64,000 nt of DNA from Paracoccaceae bacterium. GTDB lineage: Bacteria > Pseudomonadota > Alphaproteobacteria > Rhodobacterales > Rhodobacteraceae. The notes below the pieces were generated by a model that saw nothing but the letters and a program-made list of their open reading frames with translations, was not told the origin of the DNA and did not search any database. Made by a program: the position numbers and the translations under genes. Shown here one piece after another: positions 28,644 through 38,351 of the stretch. The stretch lies in assembly GCA_002709405.1 (NCBI GenBank), contig PAQV01000067.1:1-64000 (forward strand). Reading direction: 5' to 3'. Numbering within the stretch: position 1 is the stretch's first letter; every line of letters begins with the position of its first letter.

Positions 28644-29539
28644 ACGGATTGGGCGGTCTTGTCCTGCTGCGCCCGGCCTGGCTGTTGGTCCTGCCGCTGC
28701 TTCTGGTCCTGGCGATCTGGCTGCTGCGCCGCCCCGCCGCCCTCGGGGCCTGGAAAACGGCCATAGACCCGGCCCTGCTGGCGGCGATGACGCGGATCGG
28801 CCGCGTGCCCGAGGCCCGCTCGGGCCGCGCCGCCCTGCTGCCCCTGCTGGCCGCCGGATGCGTGGCCCTGGCCCTGTCCGGTCCCGCCGTGGACAGGCGG
28901 GACGCGCCCAGTTTCCGCAACCTCGACGGGGTGGTGCTGGTGATGGACCTGTCGCCCTCTGTCACCGAGGGCGCGGCGCTCGACACCCTGCGCACGGCCG
29001 CCCGGGTGGTTCTGGCCCGGCTGGGATCGCGGCCCGCCGCCCTGATCGTCTTTGCCGGAGACACCTACCTCGCCACGCCCATGACCACCGACACCACCCA
29101 GATCGGCCTGACCGTCGCCCTGTTGGACGCCGGCACCATCCCCGATCCCGGCAGCCGGCCCGCCCTGGCCCTGGCCCGGGCGGACACCCTGTTGCGCGAG
29201 GCCCGGATCGTGGCCGGTGACGTGGTGCTGTTCACCGATGGCGGCGGGCTGGATGCGGCGGTCACCGCCCGTGCCAGCACCCTGGCCGGCAACGGCGCCC
29301 GGCTTTGGACCGTGTCGCCTGACGCCCCGGATCCCGCCCTGGCCGACCTGGCCGCCGTAGGCGGTGGCCAGGCCGTGGCGGCGGCCGAGGCGGGCGCCCT
29401 GGTCCAGGCCATCTCGGACGGCCGGCGCGCCCGGCTGGCCGCCACCGATATCGCGCTTCTCTACCGCCAGGACCTTGGCCCCTGGCTGCTGATCCCGGCG
29501 CTGCTCCTGGCCGCCTTGCTGTTCCGGAGGCCGTCATGA
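28640..29539 (+). CDS. VWA domain protein (BatB-like)
   Basis: VVLVMDLSPSVTEGAALDTLRTAARVVLARLGSRPAALIVFAGDTYLATPMTTDTTQI. Confidence 0.93.
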   Translation: MNGLGGLVLLRPAWLLVLPLLLVLAIWLLRRPAALGAWKTAIDPALLAAMTRIGRVPEARSGRAALLPLLAAGCVALALSGPAVDRRDAPSFRNLDGVVLVMDLSPSVTEGAALDTLRTAARVVLARLGSRPAALIVFAGDTYLATPMTTDTTQIGLTVALLDAGTIPDPGSRPALALARADTLLREARIVAGDVVLFTDGGGLDAAVTARASTLAGNGARLWTVSPDAPDPALADLAAVGGGQAVAAAEAGALVQAISDGRRARLAATDIALLYRQDLGPWLLIPALLLAALLFRRPS

Positions 29540-30246
29540 AGCGCCCCCTCCCGACAGGTCCTGGGCTGCTGGCCGCCGGGGCGGCTTTGTGTCTTGGCCT
29601 GGCCCTTGCGCTTGGCGGGGCCGCGCCGTTCGGGCGGCTGGCCCTGTCGCTTGGCCTGACCGGACCGGCTGGCCTGATCTTCGACGACCCGGCCTGGCGG
29701 GCCACCGCCGCGGCCCGCGCGGGCAATCACGACGCCGCCGCCACGCTTTTTGCCGCGGTGCCCGGAGCCGATTACAACACCGGCGTGGCCCGGGCCCGGG
29801 CCGGCCGCTATGCCGCCGCCCTGGAAGCCTTCGACCGGGCCATTGCCGCCGATCCCGACGATGGCCAGGCGGCGTCCAATTTCGACCTGATTTCCAGAGT
29901 TTACGCAGGCACGGCCATCAGCCAGGACGCCGCCTTTGCCCTGGTCGAACGTGACCGCGACGGACCAAAGGCCAAAGCGCCGACAGGTCTGGGCACCGTG
30001 CGCGCGGCCGGAACCGGGGACGAGGCCACCAATACCGGCACCTCCCTGTCCATGGCCGAACTGGAATCGCGCAAGCGCCAGGCCACGCGCAAGCAGTTCG
30101 ACGACCGTTTCATGCTGGCCAACGAGCGCTGGCTGCGCACCCTGGCCGACGTGCCGGGAGACTATCTTGCCGCCCGCATCTACGAAGAACGCAAACGCCG
30201 CATTGCCGCCGGCCTGTCGCCCCCCGCACCGGAGGATCCGCGATGA
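29536..30246 (+). CDS. TPR protein (BatC-like)
   Basis: DYNTGVARARAGRYAAALEAFDRAIAADPDDGQAASNFDLISRV; operon position. Confidence 0.88.
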   Translation: MKRPLPTGPGLLAAGAALCLGLALALGGAAPFGRLALSLGLTGPAGLIFDDPAWRATAAARAGNHDAAATLFAAVPGADYNTGVARARAGRYAAALEAFDRAIAADPDDGQAASNFDLISRVYAGTAISQDAAFALVERDRDGPKAKAPTGLGTVRAAGTGDEATNTGTSLSMAELESRKRQATRKQFDDRFMLANERWLRTLADVPGDYLAARIYEERKRRIAAGLSPPAPEDPR

Positions 30247-31442
30247 ATGGCCTGACGACGCTGCTGATCCTGCTGGCCCTGCTTGCCGGCCCGCTGCGGG
30301 CCCAGGATGTGCAACCCGGTGACCTGACCTTGACCCTGACCATCGAAGACGGCCCCGATGTGCCGTACGTCGGCGAAATGGTCCTGGTCACGCTCGAAGG
30401 CCGGTTCCGCCTGCCGATCATCCGCGAGGCCATGATCCAGCCCGATCTCGAGGGGTTCAGCTGGATGCAGCTTGGCACGGACTACTGGTCGGACCAGCGC
30501 ATCGACGGCTACCCGGTCAAGGTGTTTCGCCGCCGCATGGCCCTGTTTCCGGAACGGGCGGGGGCCCTGACCATCGGTGCCTTCACCCACCGCCTGACCC
30601 TGTTGGGGCCGCACAACAAGTGGGTCGAACACGACATCGCGTCCGACCCGCTGGACATCGAGGTCGCTCCGCCGCCCCCGGTCGACGGCTGGTGGCTGCC
30701 GGTCCGGCAGCTGAGGGTCGCCGACGAGTGGTCCAACGCGCCCGATCAGCTAGGCGCGGGTGAGGGCGTGCTGCGGGTGATCCGGGTCGAGGCTCTTGGT
30801 ATCTCGCCCGACCTGCTGCCGCCGATGCCCGAGATGACCAGTCCCGGCGCGGTGATCTTTCCGCACCCCGAAAAACGGCTGGTCGACCTGTCGGCCCAGG
30901 GGCCGGTGGCCGTGGCCTTCTGGCGCTGGACGGTGATGCCGCAGACCCCGCCCTCGGCGATCATCGAGCCCATCACCTTCCGGTTCTTCGACACCGTCGC
31001 GCGACAGATGCGCAGCGTGACGATCTCGCCCCAGCGCGTGGCCGTATCGGACGCCGACATGCCCGACCCCGACCCGCCGCCGCCGCCGGGCCCCGCCCGG
31101 ACCGGTTTGCGGCTTGGCGCGCTTGCCGCTGGGCTGTTGGCGGGATTGGGCGCGCTGCTGGCCGGGCGAGGGGCAGGGCGGCGCGACGAGGTGCTTTGGG
31201 CCCTGGGCCTCCACCCCGATCAGCGCGCCCTGTCCCGGGCCGTGCGCATGGGCGATGCCCCGGGATGCTGGCGAGCAGCCCAGGCGCTTGGGCGCGCGCA
31301 TGACGGGCTGAATGAGGACGGGCGAAAGGCCCTGGACCGGCTGGAGCAGGATCTTTTCGGCACATCGCCAAAGACGCCCGACCTGGCCGCCTTCCGCCGA
31401 TCATTTCTCGGCGCCCTCGGTCCCCGCAACCCGTTTTCTTGA
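30243..31442 (+). CDS. BatD-like (oxygen tolerance) protein
   Basis: Signal peptide, QDVQPGDLTLTLTIEDGPDVPYVGEMVLVTLEGRFRLPIIREAMIQPDLEGFSWMQLG...; C-terminal TM. Confidence 0.9.
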   Translation: MNGLTTLLILLALLAGPLRAQDVQPGDLTLTLTIEDGPDVPYVGEMVLVTLEGRFRLPIIREAMIQPDLEGFSWMQLGTDYWSDQRIDGYPVKVFRRRMALFPERAGALTIGAFTHRLTLLGPHNKWVEHDIASDPLDIEVAPPPPVDGWWLPVRQLRVADEWSNAPDQLGAGEGVLRVIRVEALGISPDLLPPMPEMTSPGAVIFPHPEKRLVDLSAQGPVAVAFWRWTVMPQTPPSAIIEPITFRFFDTVARQMRSVTISPQRVAVSDADMPDPDPPPPPGPARTGLRLGALAAGLLAGLGALLAGRGAGRRDEVLWALGLHPDQRALSRAVRMGDAPGCWRAAQALGRAHDGLNEDGRKALDRLEQDLFGTSPKTPDLAAFRRSFLGALGPRNPFS

Positions 31443-31453
31443 AAGAAAACGGC

Positions 31454-31475
31454 CCGGAATTTTCAAAAATTCCGG
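31454..31475. terminator. Bidirectional terminator between convergent BatD-like and thiolase genes
   Basis: CCGGAATTTT-CA-AAAATTCCGG, 10-bp stem. Confidence 0.7.
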
Positions 31476-31496
31476 ACCCCGTGAGGACCGGTCGCC

Positions 31497-32708
31497 TCAG
31501 ATGGTTTCCAGCGCGATCGCCGTGGCCTCGCCGCCGCCGATACAGATCGAGGCGATCCCCCGTTTCGCTCCGCGCGCCCGCATGGCCCCAAGGAGCGTCA
31601 CCAGGATCCGCGCGCCGGAGGCCCCGATGGGATGGCCCACCGCCACCGCGCCGCCATGCACGTTCAGCCGGTCGCGTGCGATCCCAAGCTCCTTCATCGA
31701 GGCCATGGCCACGACCGCGAAGGCCTCGTTGATCTCGAACAGATCGACATCATCCAGGGACCAGCCGATCTTCTCGGCCAGCTTCTGCTTGGCGTAGATC
31801 GGCGCGGTTGTGAACCAGCCCGGCTCTCCGGCATAGGCTGCATGACCCACGATCCGCGCCAGTGGCGTCAGCCCCAGCGCCTCGGCTCGGCTGGCCCGGC
31901 CGACCACCAGGGCCGCCGCCCCGTCGTTGATCGACGACGACGAGGCCGCCGTGATCGTCCCATCGCGCTTGAAGGCCGCGCGCAGGTTGGGGATCTTGGC
32001 CGGGTCGATCTTCTGCGGGCCCTCGTCCTTCGACACCTCGATCTCGCCCTTGCGGGTCTTCACCGTCACCGGCGCGATCTCCCAGTCGAAGGCCCCGCTT
32101 GCGGCCGCCTCCTGGGCCCGGGTCACGCTTTCAATGGCGTAGGCGTCCTGGTCGTCGCGCGTGAACTGGTAGCGCTCGGCGCAGTCTTCACCGAATGTGC
32201 CCATCGACCGCCGGGTGCCGTCGGGCGCGATGTCATAGGCATCCTCCAGCCCGTCCAGCATCATGTGATCGAGCACCTTCGAATGGCCGATCCGTGCCCC
32301 GCCGCGTTCGTTGGGCAGCAGGTAGGGCGCCCCGCTCATGCTTTCCATGCCACCGGCCACGGCCATGTCGATGGATCCCGCGACAATGGCATCATGCGCC
32401 TGCATCACCGATTTCATCCCCGATCCGCACACCTTGGACACGGTCGTGCAGGGCACCGCGGTCGGGATCCCCGCCCCCAGGGCCGCCTGCCGGGCCGGCG
32501 CCTGGCCCAGCCCGGCCGACAGGACGTTGCCCATCAGCACCTCGTCGACCTGATCTGCTGCCAGCCCGGCGCTGTCCAGGGCCGCCCGGATCGCCGTCGC
32601 CCCCAGCTCGGTCGCCGCGACGCCCGTGAAGGCCCCCTGGAAGGCCCCCAGCGGCGTGCGTGCCGCACCCAGGATCATGATCGGGTCGCTCAGCCTGTTT
32701 CCGTCCAT
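31497..32708 (-). CDS. Acetyl-CoA C-acetyltransferase (thiolase)
   Basis: DPIMILGAARTPLGAFQGAFTGVAATELGATAIRAALDSAGLAADQVDEVLMGNVLSAGLGQAPARQAALGAGIP...VCGSGMKSVM...GGAVAVGHPIGASGARI. Confidence 0.97.
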   Translation of the reverse strand: MDGNRLSDPIMILGAARTPLGAFQGAFTGVAATELGATAIRAALDSAGLAADQVDEVLMGNVLSAGLGQAPARQAALGAGIPTAVPCTTVSKVCGSGMKSVMQAHDAIVAGSIDMAVAGGMESMSGAPYLLPNERGGARIGHSKVLDHMMLDGLEDAYDIAPDGTRRSMGTFGEDCAERYQFTRDDQDAYAIESVTRAQEAAASGAFDWEIAPVTVKTRKGEIEVSKDEGPQKIDPAKIPNLRAAFKRDGTITAASSSSINDGAAALVVGRASRAEALGLTPLARIVGHAAYAGEPGWFTTAPIYAKQKLAEKIGWSLDDVDLFEINEAFAVVAMASMKELGIARDRLNVHGGAVAVGHPIGASGARILVTLLGAMRARGAKRGIASICIGGGEATAIALETI

Positions 32709-32964
32709 ATCGTCCTCCTCCTCGGACATGTCTGCGGGCCGGCCCCCTGGACCGGCCCCTTGACCGCGACCTTAGGCCAGCCCCCGGACCTGCGCCAGCC
32801 CGGGCAAACAGCCCCCCCGTTCGCCCGCTGCCCCCTGCGCGGCACGTGCCCGCATTCCCGCCTGTTTCTTCAGCGCCCGCCGGCCATCCCGCGCCCGCCC
32901 GCCTTGCCGTGCCCCGCCCCCCGGCTCATGATCCGGGCCACAGACATGGGGAAGGACAACCATA

Positions 32965-33693
32965 ATGAACCCGAGCGAGACCATGCTCGCAGGGCAGCGC
33001 GCCCTCGTGACGGGTGCTGCCAGCGGCATCGGACAGGCCAGCGCGCTGGCCCTGGCCGCGGCCGGAGCCGAGGTGATCCTGGCCGACAAGGCCGATTGCG
33101 GTGAAACCGCCGACCGCCTGGACGGCGCCCGCCAGATCCGCGTCGACGTGTCCGAGGCCGGCTCGGTCACGGGGATGTTCGACATCGCAGGCCCCCTCGA
33201 CATCGTCGTCAATTCCGCCGGCATGCTGATCGAAAGCCCGATCCTCGACATGAGCGCCGAAGACTTCGACCGCCAGATCGCCGTCAACCTGCGCGGCTCG
33301 TTCCTGGTGGCCCAGGGCGCCCTGCGGGGCATGTCCGCGCAAGGCCATGGCCGGCTGATCCTGATCGCCTCGGAACTGGGCGTGCTGGGCCGGCCCGACT
33401 TCTCGGCCTATTGCGCCTCGAAAGCCGGGGTGATCGGCCTGACCCGCGCGCTGGCCCGCGAATTCGCCCCCGCCGTGCACGTCAACTGCGTGGCTCCCGG
33501 GCCGACCGACACGCCCCTGCTGGACATCGGATCCATGTCCCCCGAATGGCGCGCCAAGGAAGCCCAGAACCCCCTGCAACGCATTGGTACACCAGACGAA
33601 ATCGCCTCGGCCGTGGCCTGGCTTGCCTCGCCCGGGGCCAGTTTCATGACCGGCCAGACGATCTGCCCATCGGGCGGCGCCGTGATGCTGTGA
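32965..33693 (+). CDS. SDR family oxidoreductase
   Basis: QRALVTGAASGIGQASALALAAAGAEVILADK...VNSAGMLIESPILDM...YCASKAGVIGLTRALAREFAPAVHVNCVAPGPTDTPL. Confidence 0.96.
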   Translation: MNPSETMLAGQRALVTGAASGIGQASALALAAAGAEVILADKADCGETADRLDGARQIRVDVSEAGSVTGMFDIAGPLDIVVNSAGMLIESPILDMSAEDFDRQIAVNLRGSFLVAQGALRGMSAQGHGRLILIASELGVLGRPDFSAYCASKAGVIGLTRALAREFAPAVHVNCVAPGPTDTPLLDIGSMSPEWRAKEAQNPLQRIGTPDEIASAVAWLASPGASFMTGQTICPSGGAVML

Positions 33694-33746
33694 TGTCATG
33701 CTGTACCCTGATGCCGTGACGTGATGATGCCCGGAAGGAGACCCAC

Positions 33747-34679
33747 ATGATCCGCACCCCCATCCCCTGGCCGAACGGCGCCAAGGTCGCCGTGGCGATC
33801 ACCTTCGACATGGACACCGACAGCCTGATCCACATCGAAAAGGGCCGCGCCGGGGTCAACTACCTGTCGACCATTTCCATGCTGCGCTACGGCCCCGAGG
33901 TCGCCATCCCGCGCATCCTCGACGGCTACGCCCGCTTCGGCCTGAAACAGACGTTCTTCATCCCCGCCTGGTGCATCGAACAGCACCCCAAGACGGTCGA
34001 GGCCATTGTCGAGGCCGGCCACGAGGTCGCCTTCCACGGCTATATCCACGAAGCCCCCAACGCCCTGCCGCCCGAGGAAGAACGCTACTGGATGCAGCGC
34101 TCGATCGAGGTCATCAAGTCCTTCACCGGCCAGCGCCCGCGCGGCAACCGTTCGCCGCTTTACAACATGTCCCAGCACACGCCCGGCTTCCTGGCCGAGG
34201 AAGGGTTCCTTTACGACAGCTCGCTGATGGGCGACGACGTGCCCTACCTGCTGGCCCCGCCGCAAGGCGAGCTGGTGGAACTGCCGATCAGCTGGGCCAC
34301 CGACGACTGGCCGCCCTACGTGCATTCGATCGACCTGGACTACATGTTCCAGATCCTGCCACCAGACCGGGCCATGGAGATCTTCATGGCCGAATTCAAC
34401 GCCATGCGCCGGGCGGGAGGGGGCCTCTGGATCGCGGTTTGGCACCCCTTCGTGTCGGGCCGGCTGTCGCGCTGGCAGCGCATCGAGCAGATGATCGAAG
34501 AGATGCAGGACACCGGCGAGGTCTGGTTCGCCACGCTCGAAGAGATCGCCGCCCATTGCAAGGCGCTGGACGCCGAGGGCACCCTGTCGCTGCGCCGCGA
34601 GGCGCTGCCGCTTTACGGTGGCCAATCGCCGCTGCCCGATCCGCTGCCCTCGTCCATGCCCGGGGGAGACCCGTCATGA
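33747..34679 (+). CDS. Polysaccharide deacetylase-family (PuuE / HpPgdA-like; possible cyclic imide/allantoin-type amidohydrolase)
   Basis: IRTPIPWPNGAKVAVAITFDMDTDSLIHIEKGRAGVNYLSTISMLRYGPEVAIPRILDGYARFGLKQTFFIPAWCIEQHPKTVEAIVEAGHEVAFHGYIHE. Confidence 0.88.
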   Translation: MIRTPIPWPNGAKVAVAITFDMDTDSLIHIEKGRAGVNYLSTISMLRYGPEVAIPRILDGYARFGLKQTFFIPAWCIEQHPKTVEAIVEAGHEVAFHGYIHEAPNALPPEEERYWMQRSIEVIKSFTGQRPRGNRSPLYNMSQHTPGFLAEEGFLYDSSLMGDDVPYLLAPPQGELVELPISWATDDWPPYVHSIDLDYMFQILPPDRAMEIFMAEFNAMRRAGGGLWIAVWHPFVSGRLSRWQRIEQMIEEMQDTGEVWFATLEEIAAHCKALDAEGTLSLRREALPLYGGQSPLPDPLPSSMPGGDPS

Positions 34680-35815
34680 CCCGCCAGGACGCCTTTCCCC
34701 ACCGCGACTACGACCTGCCCGAGGGCGTCGACCGCCATATCGAAGCCGCCCCCCAATCGGCCTACACCGACCCGGCCGTCCTGCAGGCCGAGATGCGCGC
34801 GGTCTTCGAAAGCGACTGGGTCATGGTCGGCCGGGCCGGGATCATTCCCGAACCGGGCGATTACTTCACCTGCCTCGTGGGGGCCAAGCCGGTGGTGGTG
34901 ATCCGCCAGCAGGACGGATCCATCGCCGCGATGGGCAATTTCTGCCTGCACCGCTATGCCCGCCTGCTGGACGGGGCAGGGACGGCCAAGCGCATCGTCT
35001 GCCCCTACCATCACTGGACCTACCAGATGACCGGAGAACTGATGGGCGTGCCCGACCGCAAGGGCTTTGACGAGGACACAATCAAGGGCCGCCGACTGGA
35101 CCCCCTGGCCTGCGAAGTCGTCCTGGGCTTCATCTATGTGTCCGTCCGGCATGACCTGCCCCCGGTGGCGGACCGTCTCAAGGGCCTGGCCCCGCTGATC
35201 GAGGCCTTCGATCTGGGGGCCTACGAAGACCGGGTCGTCCAGCACGAAGAGCTCTGGGAGGGTAATTGGAAGCTGGTCATCGAGAACTTCATCGAAAGCT
35301 ATCACACCACCTATACCCACCCCAGGTCCATCGGCCCGACCAACCCGGGCCACGCGGCCGAGTTCGGCCCCTGGGGCGATCCGGGCTTTGCCATCCATTC
35401 CAACAGCTACCGCGACGAGGACATCCCCGAGACCTGCATCCCGGCGCTGACCGAAGACGAAAAACGCCGCTTCTACGTCATGTCGCTGTTCCCCAATGGC
35501 CTGGCTGCGCTGGATCCGAACTTCGTCTGGTGGATGTCGCTCGAGCCGCTGGGACCTGGCCGGGCCAACGCCCGCTGGGGCCTGAGCTTTGCCCCCGGAC
35601 GCATGGCGCAACCGGATGCCGACGCCTTCGTCCGGTCGATCTGCGAGGTAATCGGGATCGCCACGGGCGAAGACAAGGAAATGGTCGTCCGCGTCCAGGA
35701 CGGCGCGGCCTTCGCAAGCACCACGCCAGGCCTGCTGCACGCGCCGCTGGATCTGAACATCCAAGAGTTCAACGCCTACCTGGCGGCAAAAATCGCTGAA
35801 ACGCCAGCGCCCTGA
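34676..35815 (+). CDS. Aromatic ring-hydroxylating dioxygenase alpha subunit (Rieske)
   Basis: NFCLHRYARLLDGAGTAKRIVCPYHHWTYQMTGELMG (CxH...CxxH); NWKLVIENFIESYHTTYTHP. Confidence 0.94.
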   Translation: MTRQDAFPHRDYDLPEGVDRHIEAAPQSAYTDPAVLQAEMRAVFESDWVMVGRAGIIPEPGDYFTCLVGAKPVVVIRQQDGSIAAMGNFCLHRYARLLDGAGTAKRIVCPYHHWTYQMTGELMGVPDRKGFDEDTIKGRRLDPLACEVVLGFIYVSVRHDLPPVADRLKGLAPLIEAFDLGAYEDRVVQHEELWEGNWKLVIENFIESYHTTYTHPRSIGPTNPGHAAEFGPWGDPGFAIHSNSYRDEDIPETCIPALTEDEKRRFYVMSLFPNGLAALDPNFVWWMSLEPLGPGRANARWGLSFAPGRMAQPDADAFVRSICEVIGIATGEDKEMVVRVQDGAAFASTTPGLLHAPLDLNIQEFNAYLAAKIAETPAP

Positions 35816-35845
35816 CCCGCATCCAGGTCTTTGGCGGCAGATGTC

Positions 35846-35988
35846 CGGCCGGGGTATTTGAGAAGAGAAAGAAGCAGCAGGATTGTGCCCTTGTCCGGCC
35901 GGGCGGAAGAGGCGAATCGCATGTCTTCTTTCTCTTTACAAATACCCCGGGGGAGCCCTTCGCAGAAGGGCGGGGGCAGCGCCCCCAT
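35846..35988. repeat. Paired, inverted copies of REP-like intergenic element
   Basis: Left arm ccggggtatttgagaagagaaagaag (35849..) and right arm cttctttctctttacaaataccccgg (35925..35950); right copy continues into hairpins GCCCTTC-GCA-GAAGGGC and GGGGGC-AGC-GCCCCC. Between convergent genes. Confidence 0.85.
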
Positions 35989-35990
35989 GT

Positions 35991-36938
35991 CTACTCTTTG
36001 GCGTGAAGGATCCGGCCGATTATGTTGAGCAACAATTGCGCCGCCAGGATCGAGGTCGAGCCGGTCGGGTCGTAGTCGGGCGCCACTTCGACCAGGTCGA
36101 TACCGACGATCTTTTGCCGTTTCGCCAGTATCGCGATCAGGTCCAGAACCTCGTAATAGAGAAAACCTCCGTGGCTGGGCGTGCCCGTGCCAGGGGCGAT
36201 CGACGGATCGAAGCCGTCGATGTCGATAGTCAGGTAGATGTCGACTTCGGTTGGCACGCGGGCGGCGACAGCTTCGACGCCGAGCGCGCGGATCTGGCGG
36301 ACCGAGAGGATGTCGGAGCCGCGCGAGCGGGCGTCGTCGTAGCCTTCCTTGGCTGTCGAGGACACGTTGCGGATACCGAACTGGCTGAGCCCGGTGACAT
36401 AGTCCTTTTCCGAGGCTCGGCGCATCGGGTTGCCGTGGCCATAGCGCACACCGTGCCGTTCATCGACGAAATCCAGGTGTGCGTCGATCTGCACCACGTG
36501 GACCGGGCCGTGGTCGGAAAAGGCGTTGATGCAGGGGATGTTGATGGAATGATCTCCGCCCAGCACCACGGGCAGGGCACCGGCAGCCAGGATCTTGCGC
36601 ACCCCGAGCTCGATCGCGGCATGGCTGGCCATGGTGTCGGTATGCACGATGTCGGCATCGCCGATGTCGACGATGCGCGCGTCTTCCAGGTAGGTCACGT
36701 CGTCTTCGTGGTCGTAGGCTCCGGCGTGGCCGAAGGCGAAGAGGGTCGAGGCCTCGCGGATCCCGCGCGGCCCGAACCGGGCACCCGCGCGCCATTGGGT
36801 GCCGAAATCGAAGGGCGCGCCCAGGATGCAGACATCGGCGTCGATGGCGTCCCAGTTCTCGACATAGGGGTACTTGCCGAAGGTGGCGATGCCCACGAAG
36901 GGCAGGTTCAGGCGGCCGGTTGCGTAGCCATGGCTCAT
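35991..36938 (-). CDS. speB: Agmatinase / ureohydrolase family protein
   Basis: GAPFDFGTQWRAGARFGPRGIREAS...LGGDHSINIP...VVQIDAHLDFVDERHG...YLTIDIDGFDPSIAPGTGTPSHGGFLYYE: Mn/Ni ureohydrolase motifs. Substrate not assigned. Confidence 0.9.
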   Translation of the reverse strand: MSHGYATGRLNLPFVGIATFGKYPYVENWDAIDADVCILGAPFDFGTQWRAGARFGPRGIREASTLFAFGHAGAYDHEDDVTYLEDARIVDIGDADIVHTDTMASHAAIELGVRKILAAGALPVVLGGDHSINIPCINAFSDHGPVHVVQIDAHLDFVDERHGVRYGHGNPMRRASEKDYVTGLSQFGIRNVSSTAKEGYDDARSRGSDILSVRQIRALGVEAVAARVPTEVDIYLTIDIDGFDPSIAPGTGTPSHGGFLYYEVLDLIAILAKRQKIVGIDLVEVAPDYDPTGSTSILAAQLLLNIIGRILHAKE

Positions 36939-38329
36939 GATCGGGTCTTTCGTGTCTTGGAGGCGGCTTGGGAGACGGCTTGGGAGGCGGGGTGGGGCGG
37001 GGCCAGGCGCGGGCCGGCCCCGAACAGCTGTTCGCGCATCGTACCAGTGGCGGCCCGGGTGCGGTAGCGGCCGCGCGCCTGCAATTCGGGTACGATGAGC
37101 CGGGTGAAATCCTCGAAGCTTTCGGGCCAGACCGCGTAGGCCAGGTTGAACCCGTCGATGTCGGTGGCCTCCATGAAGGCCTCGAGCGCGTCGGCACAGG
37201 CGGGCGCATCGCCGGTGATCACCGGGCCGATGCCCCCGATGCCCGCGAAGTCCGCGAGCGTGCGGCGGGTCCAGACCGTGTCGGGATCGGCCGTGGTGAT
37301 GGCTTCAAGGTGGGAGCGGAGGGCGTCGTTTTCCTGGTAGGCGATGGGCTCGTCCCAGCCGAGATCAGAGAAATCCACCCCGGTCCAGCCGCCGACCATG
37401 GCCAGGGCCCCGTCGCGGTCGATGTAGCGGGCGTAATCGGCGTGCTTGGCCTGGGCCTCGGCCGGGGTGGCGCCGGGGATCACGGTGATTTCGGCAAAGA
37501 CCAGGATGTCGTCCGGCGCCCGCCCATGGGCCTGCGCTCGGGCCCGGATGTCGGCGACCCAGGGGGCGATGACCTGCGCCGAAGGCCCCGCGACAAAGAC
37601 GCATTCGGCGTGGCGGGCGGCGAAATCCCGGCCCCGGGGCGAGGCTCCGGCCTGGAAGAGGACCGGCGTGCGCTGGGGAGACGGCTCGCCCAGGCCCATG
37701 GCATCCAGCCGGAAATAGGGCCCGTCATGGTGGATGCGCGCAACGCCCGCCGGGTCGGTGAAGCCGCGGTCGGGGTCGCGGCAGGCGGCATCGTCGGCCC
37801 AGGAGGCCTCCCACAGCTTGTAGACCACATCTGTGAAATCCTCGGCGATGGCATAGCGGTCGTCATGCGCGGCTCGGGTCTGGCCATGGCCCTTCGAGGC
37901 GCTGTCCAGATAGCCCGTCACGATGTTCCAGCCCACCCGGCCACCGGTCAGGTGATCGAGCGTGGTCATGCGCCGGGCAAAGGACAGGGGCGCTTCGTGA
38001 CTGATGTTGCCGGTCACGCCGAAACAAAGGTGCTCGGTTACCGCGGCCATGGCCGGGACCAGCACGAAGGGATCGCCGATGGGGATCTGCACGCCGGCCG
38101 TCAGCGCGGCCTCGGGCCCGCCGCCATAGACGTCGTAGACCCCGAACACATCGGCCATGAACATGGCATCGAACAGGCCTTCGTCCAGCGTCCGCGCGAT
38201 CGAGGTCCAGTGATCCAGCCGGTTGTATTCGCCGCTGCGGTCGCGCGGGTGGCGCCACAGGCCGGGGGATTGATGGCCCGCCGTGTTCATCACGAAGGCA
38301 TTCATCCGGATGGGTTTTTTCGCTCCCAT
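36935..38329 (-). CDS. LLM-class flavin-dependent monooxygenase (NtaA/SnaA/DszA family)
   Basis: KPIRMNAFVMNTAGHQSPGLWRHPRDRSGEYNRLDHWTSIARTLDEGLFDAMFMADVFGVYDVYGGG...GVTGNISHEAPLSFARRMTTLDHLTGGRVGWNIVTGYLDSASKGHG. Confidence 0.95.
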   Translation of the reverse strand: MGAKKPIRMNAFVMNTAGHQSPGLWRHPRDRSGEYNRLDHWTSIARTLDEGLFDAMFMADVFGVYDVYGGGPEAALTAGVQIPIGDPFVLVPAMAAVTEHLCFGVTGNISHEAPLSFARRMTTLDHLTGGRVGWNIVTGYLDSASKGHGQTRAAHDDRYAIAEDFTDVVYKLWEASWADDAACRDPDRGFTDPAGVARIHHDGPYFRLDAMGLGEPSPQRTPVLFQAGASPRGRDFAARHAECVFVAGPSAQVIAPWVADIRARAQAHGRAPDDILVFAEITVIPGATPAEAQAKHADYARYIDRDGALAMVGGWTGVDFSDLGWDEPIAYQENDALRSHLEAITTADPDTVWTRRTLADFAGIGGIGPVITGDAPACADALEAFMEATDIDGFNLAYAVWPESFEDFTRLIVPELQARGRYRTRAATGTMREQLFGAGPRLAPPHPASQAVSQAASKTRKTRS

Positions 38330-38351
38330 CAGCCTACCCCCGGCCCGGTGG

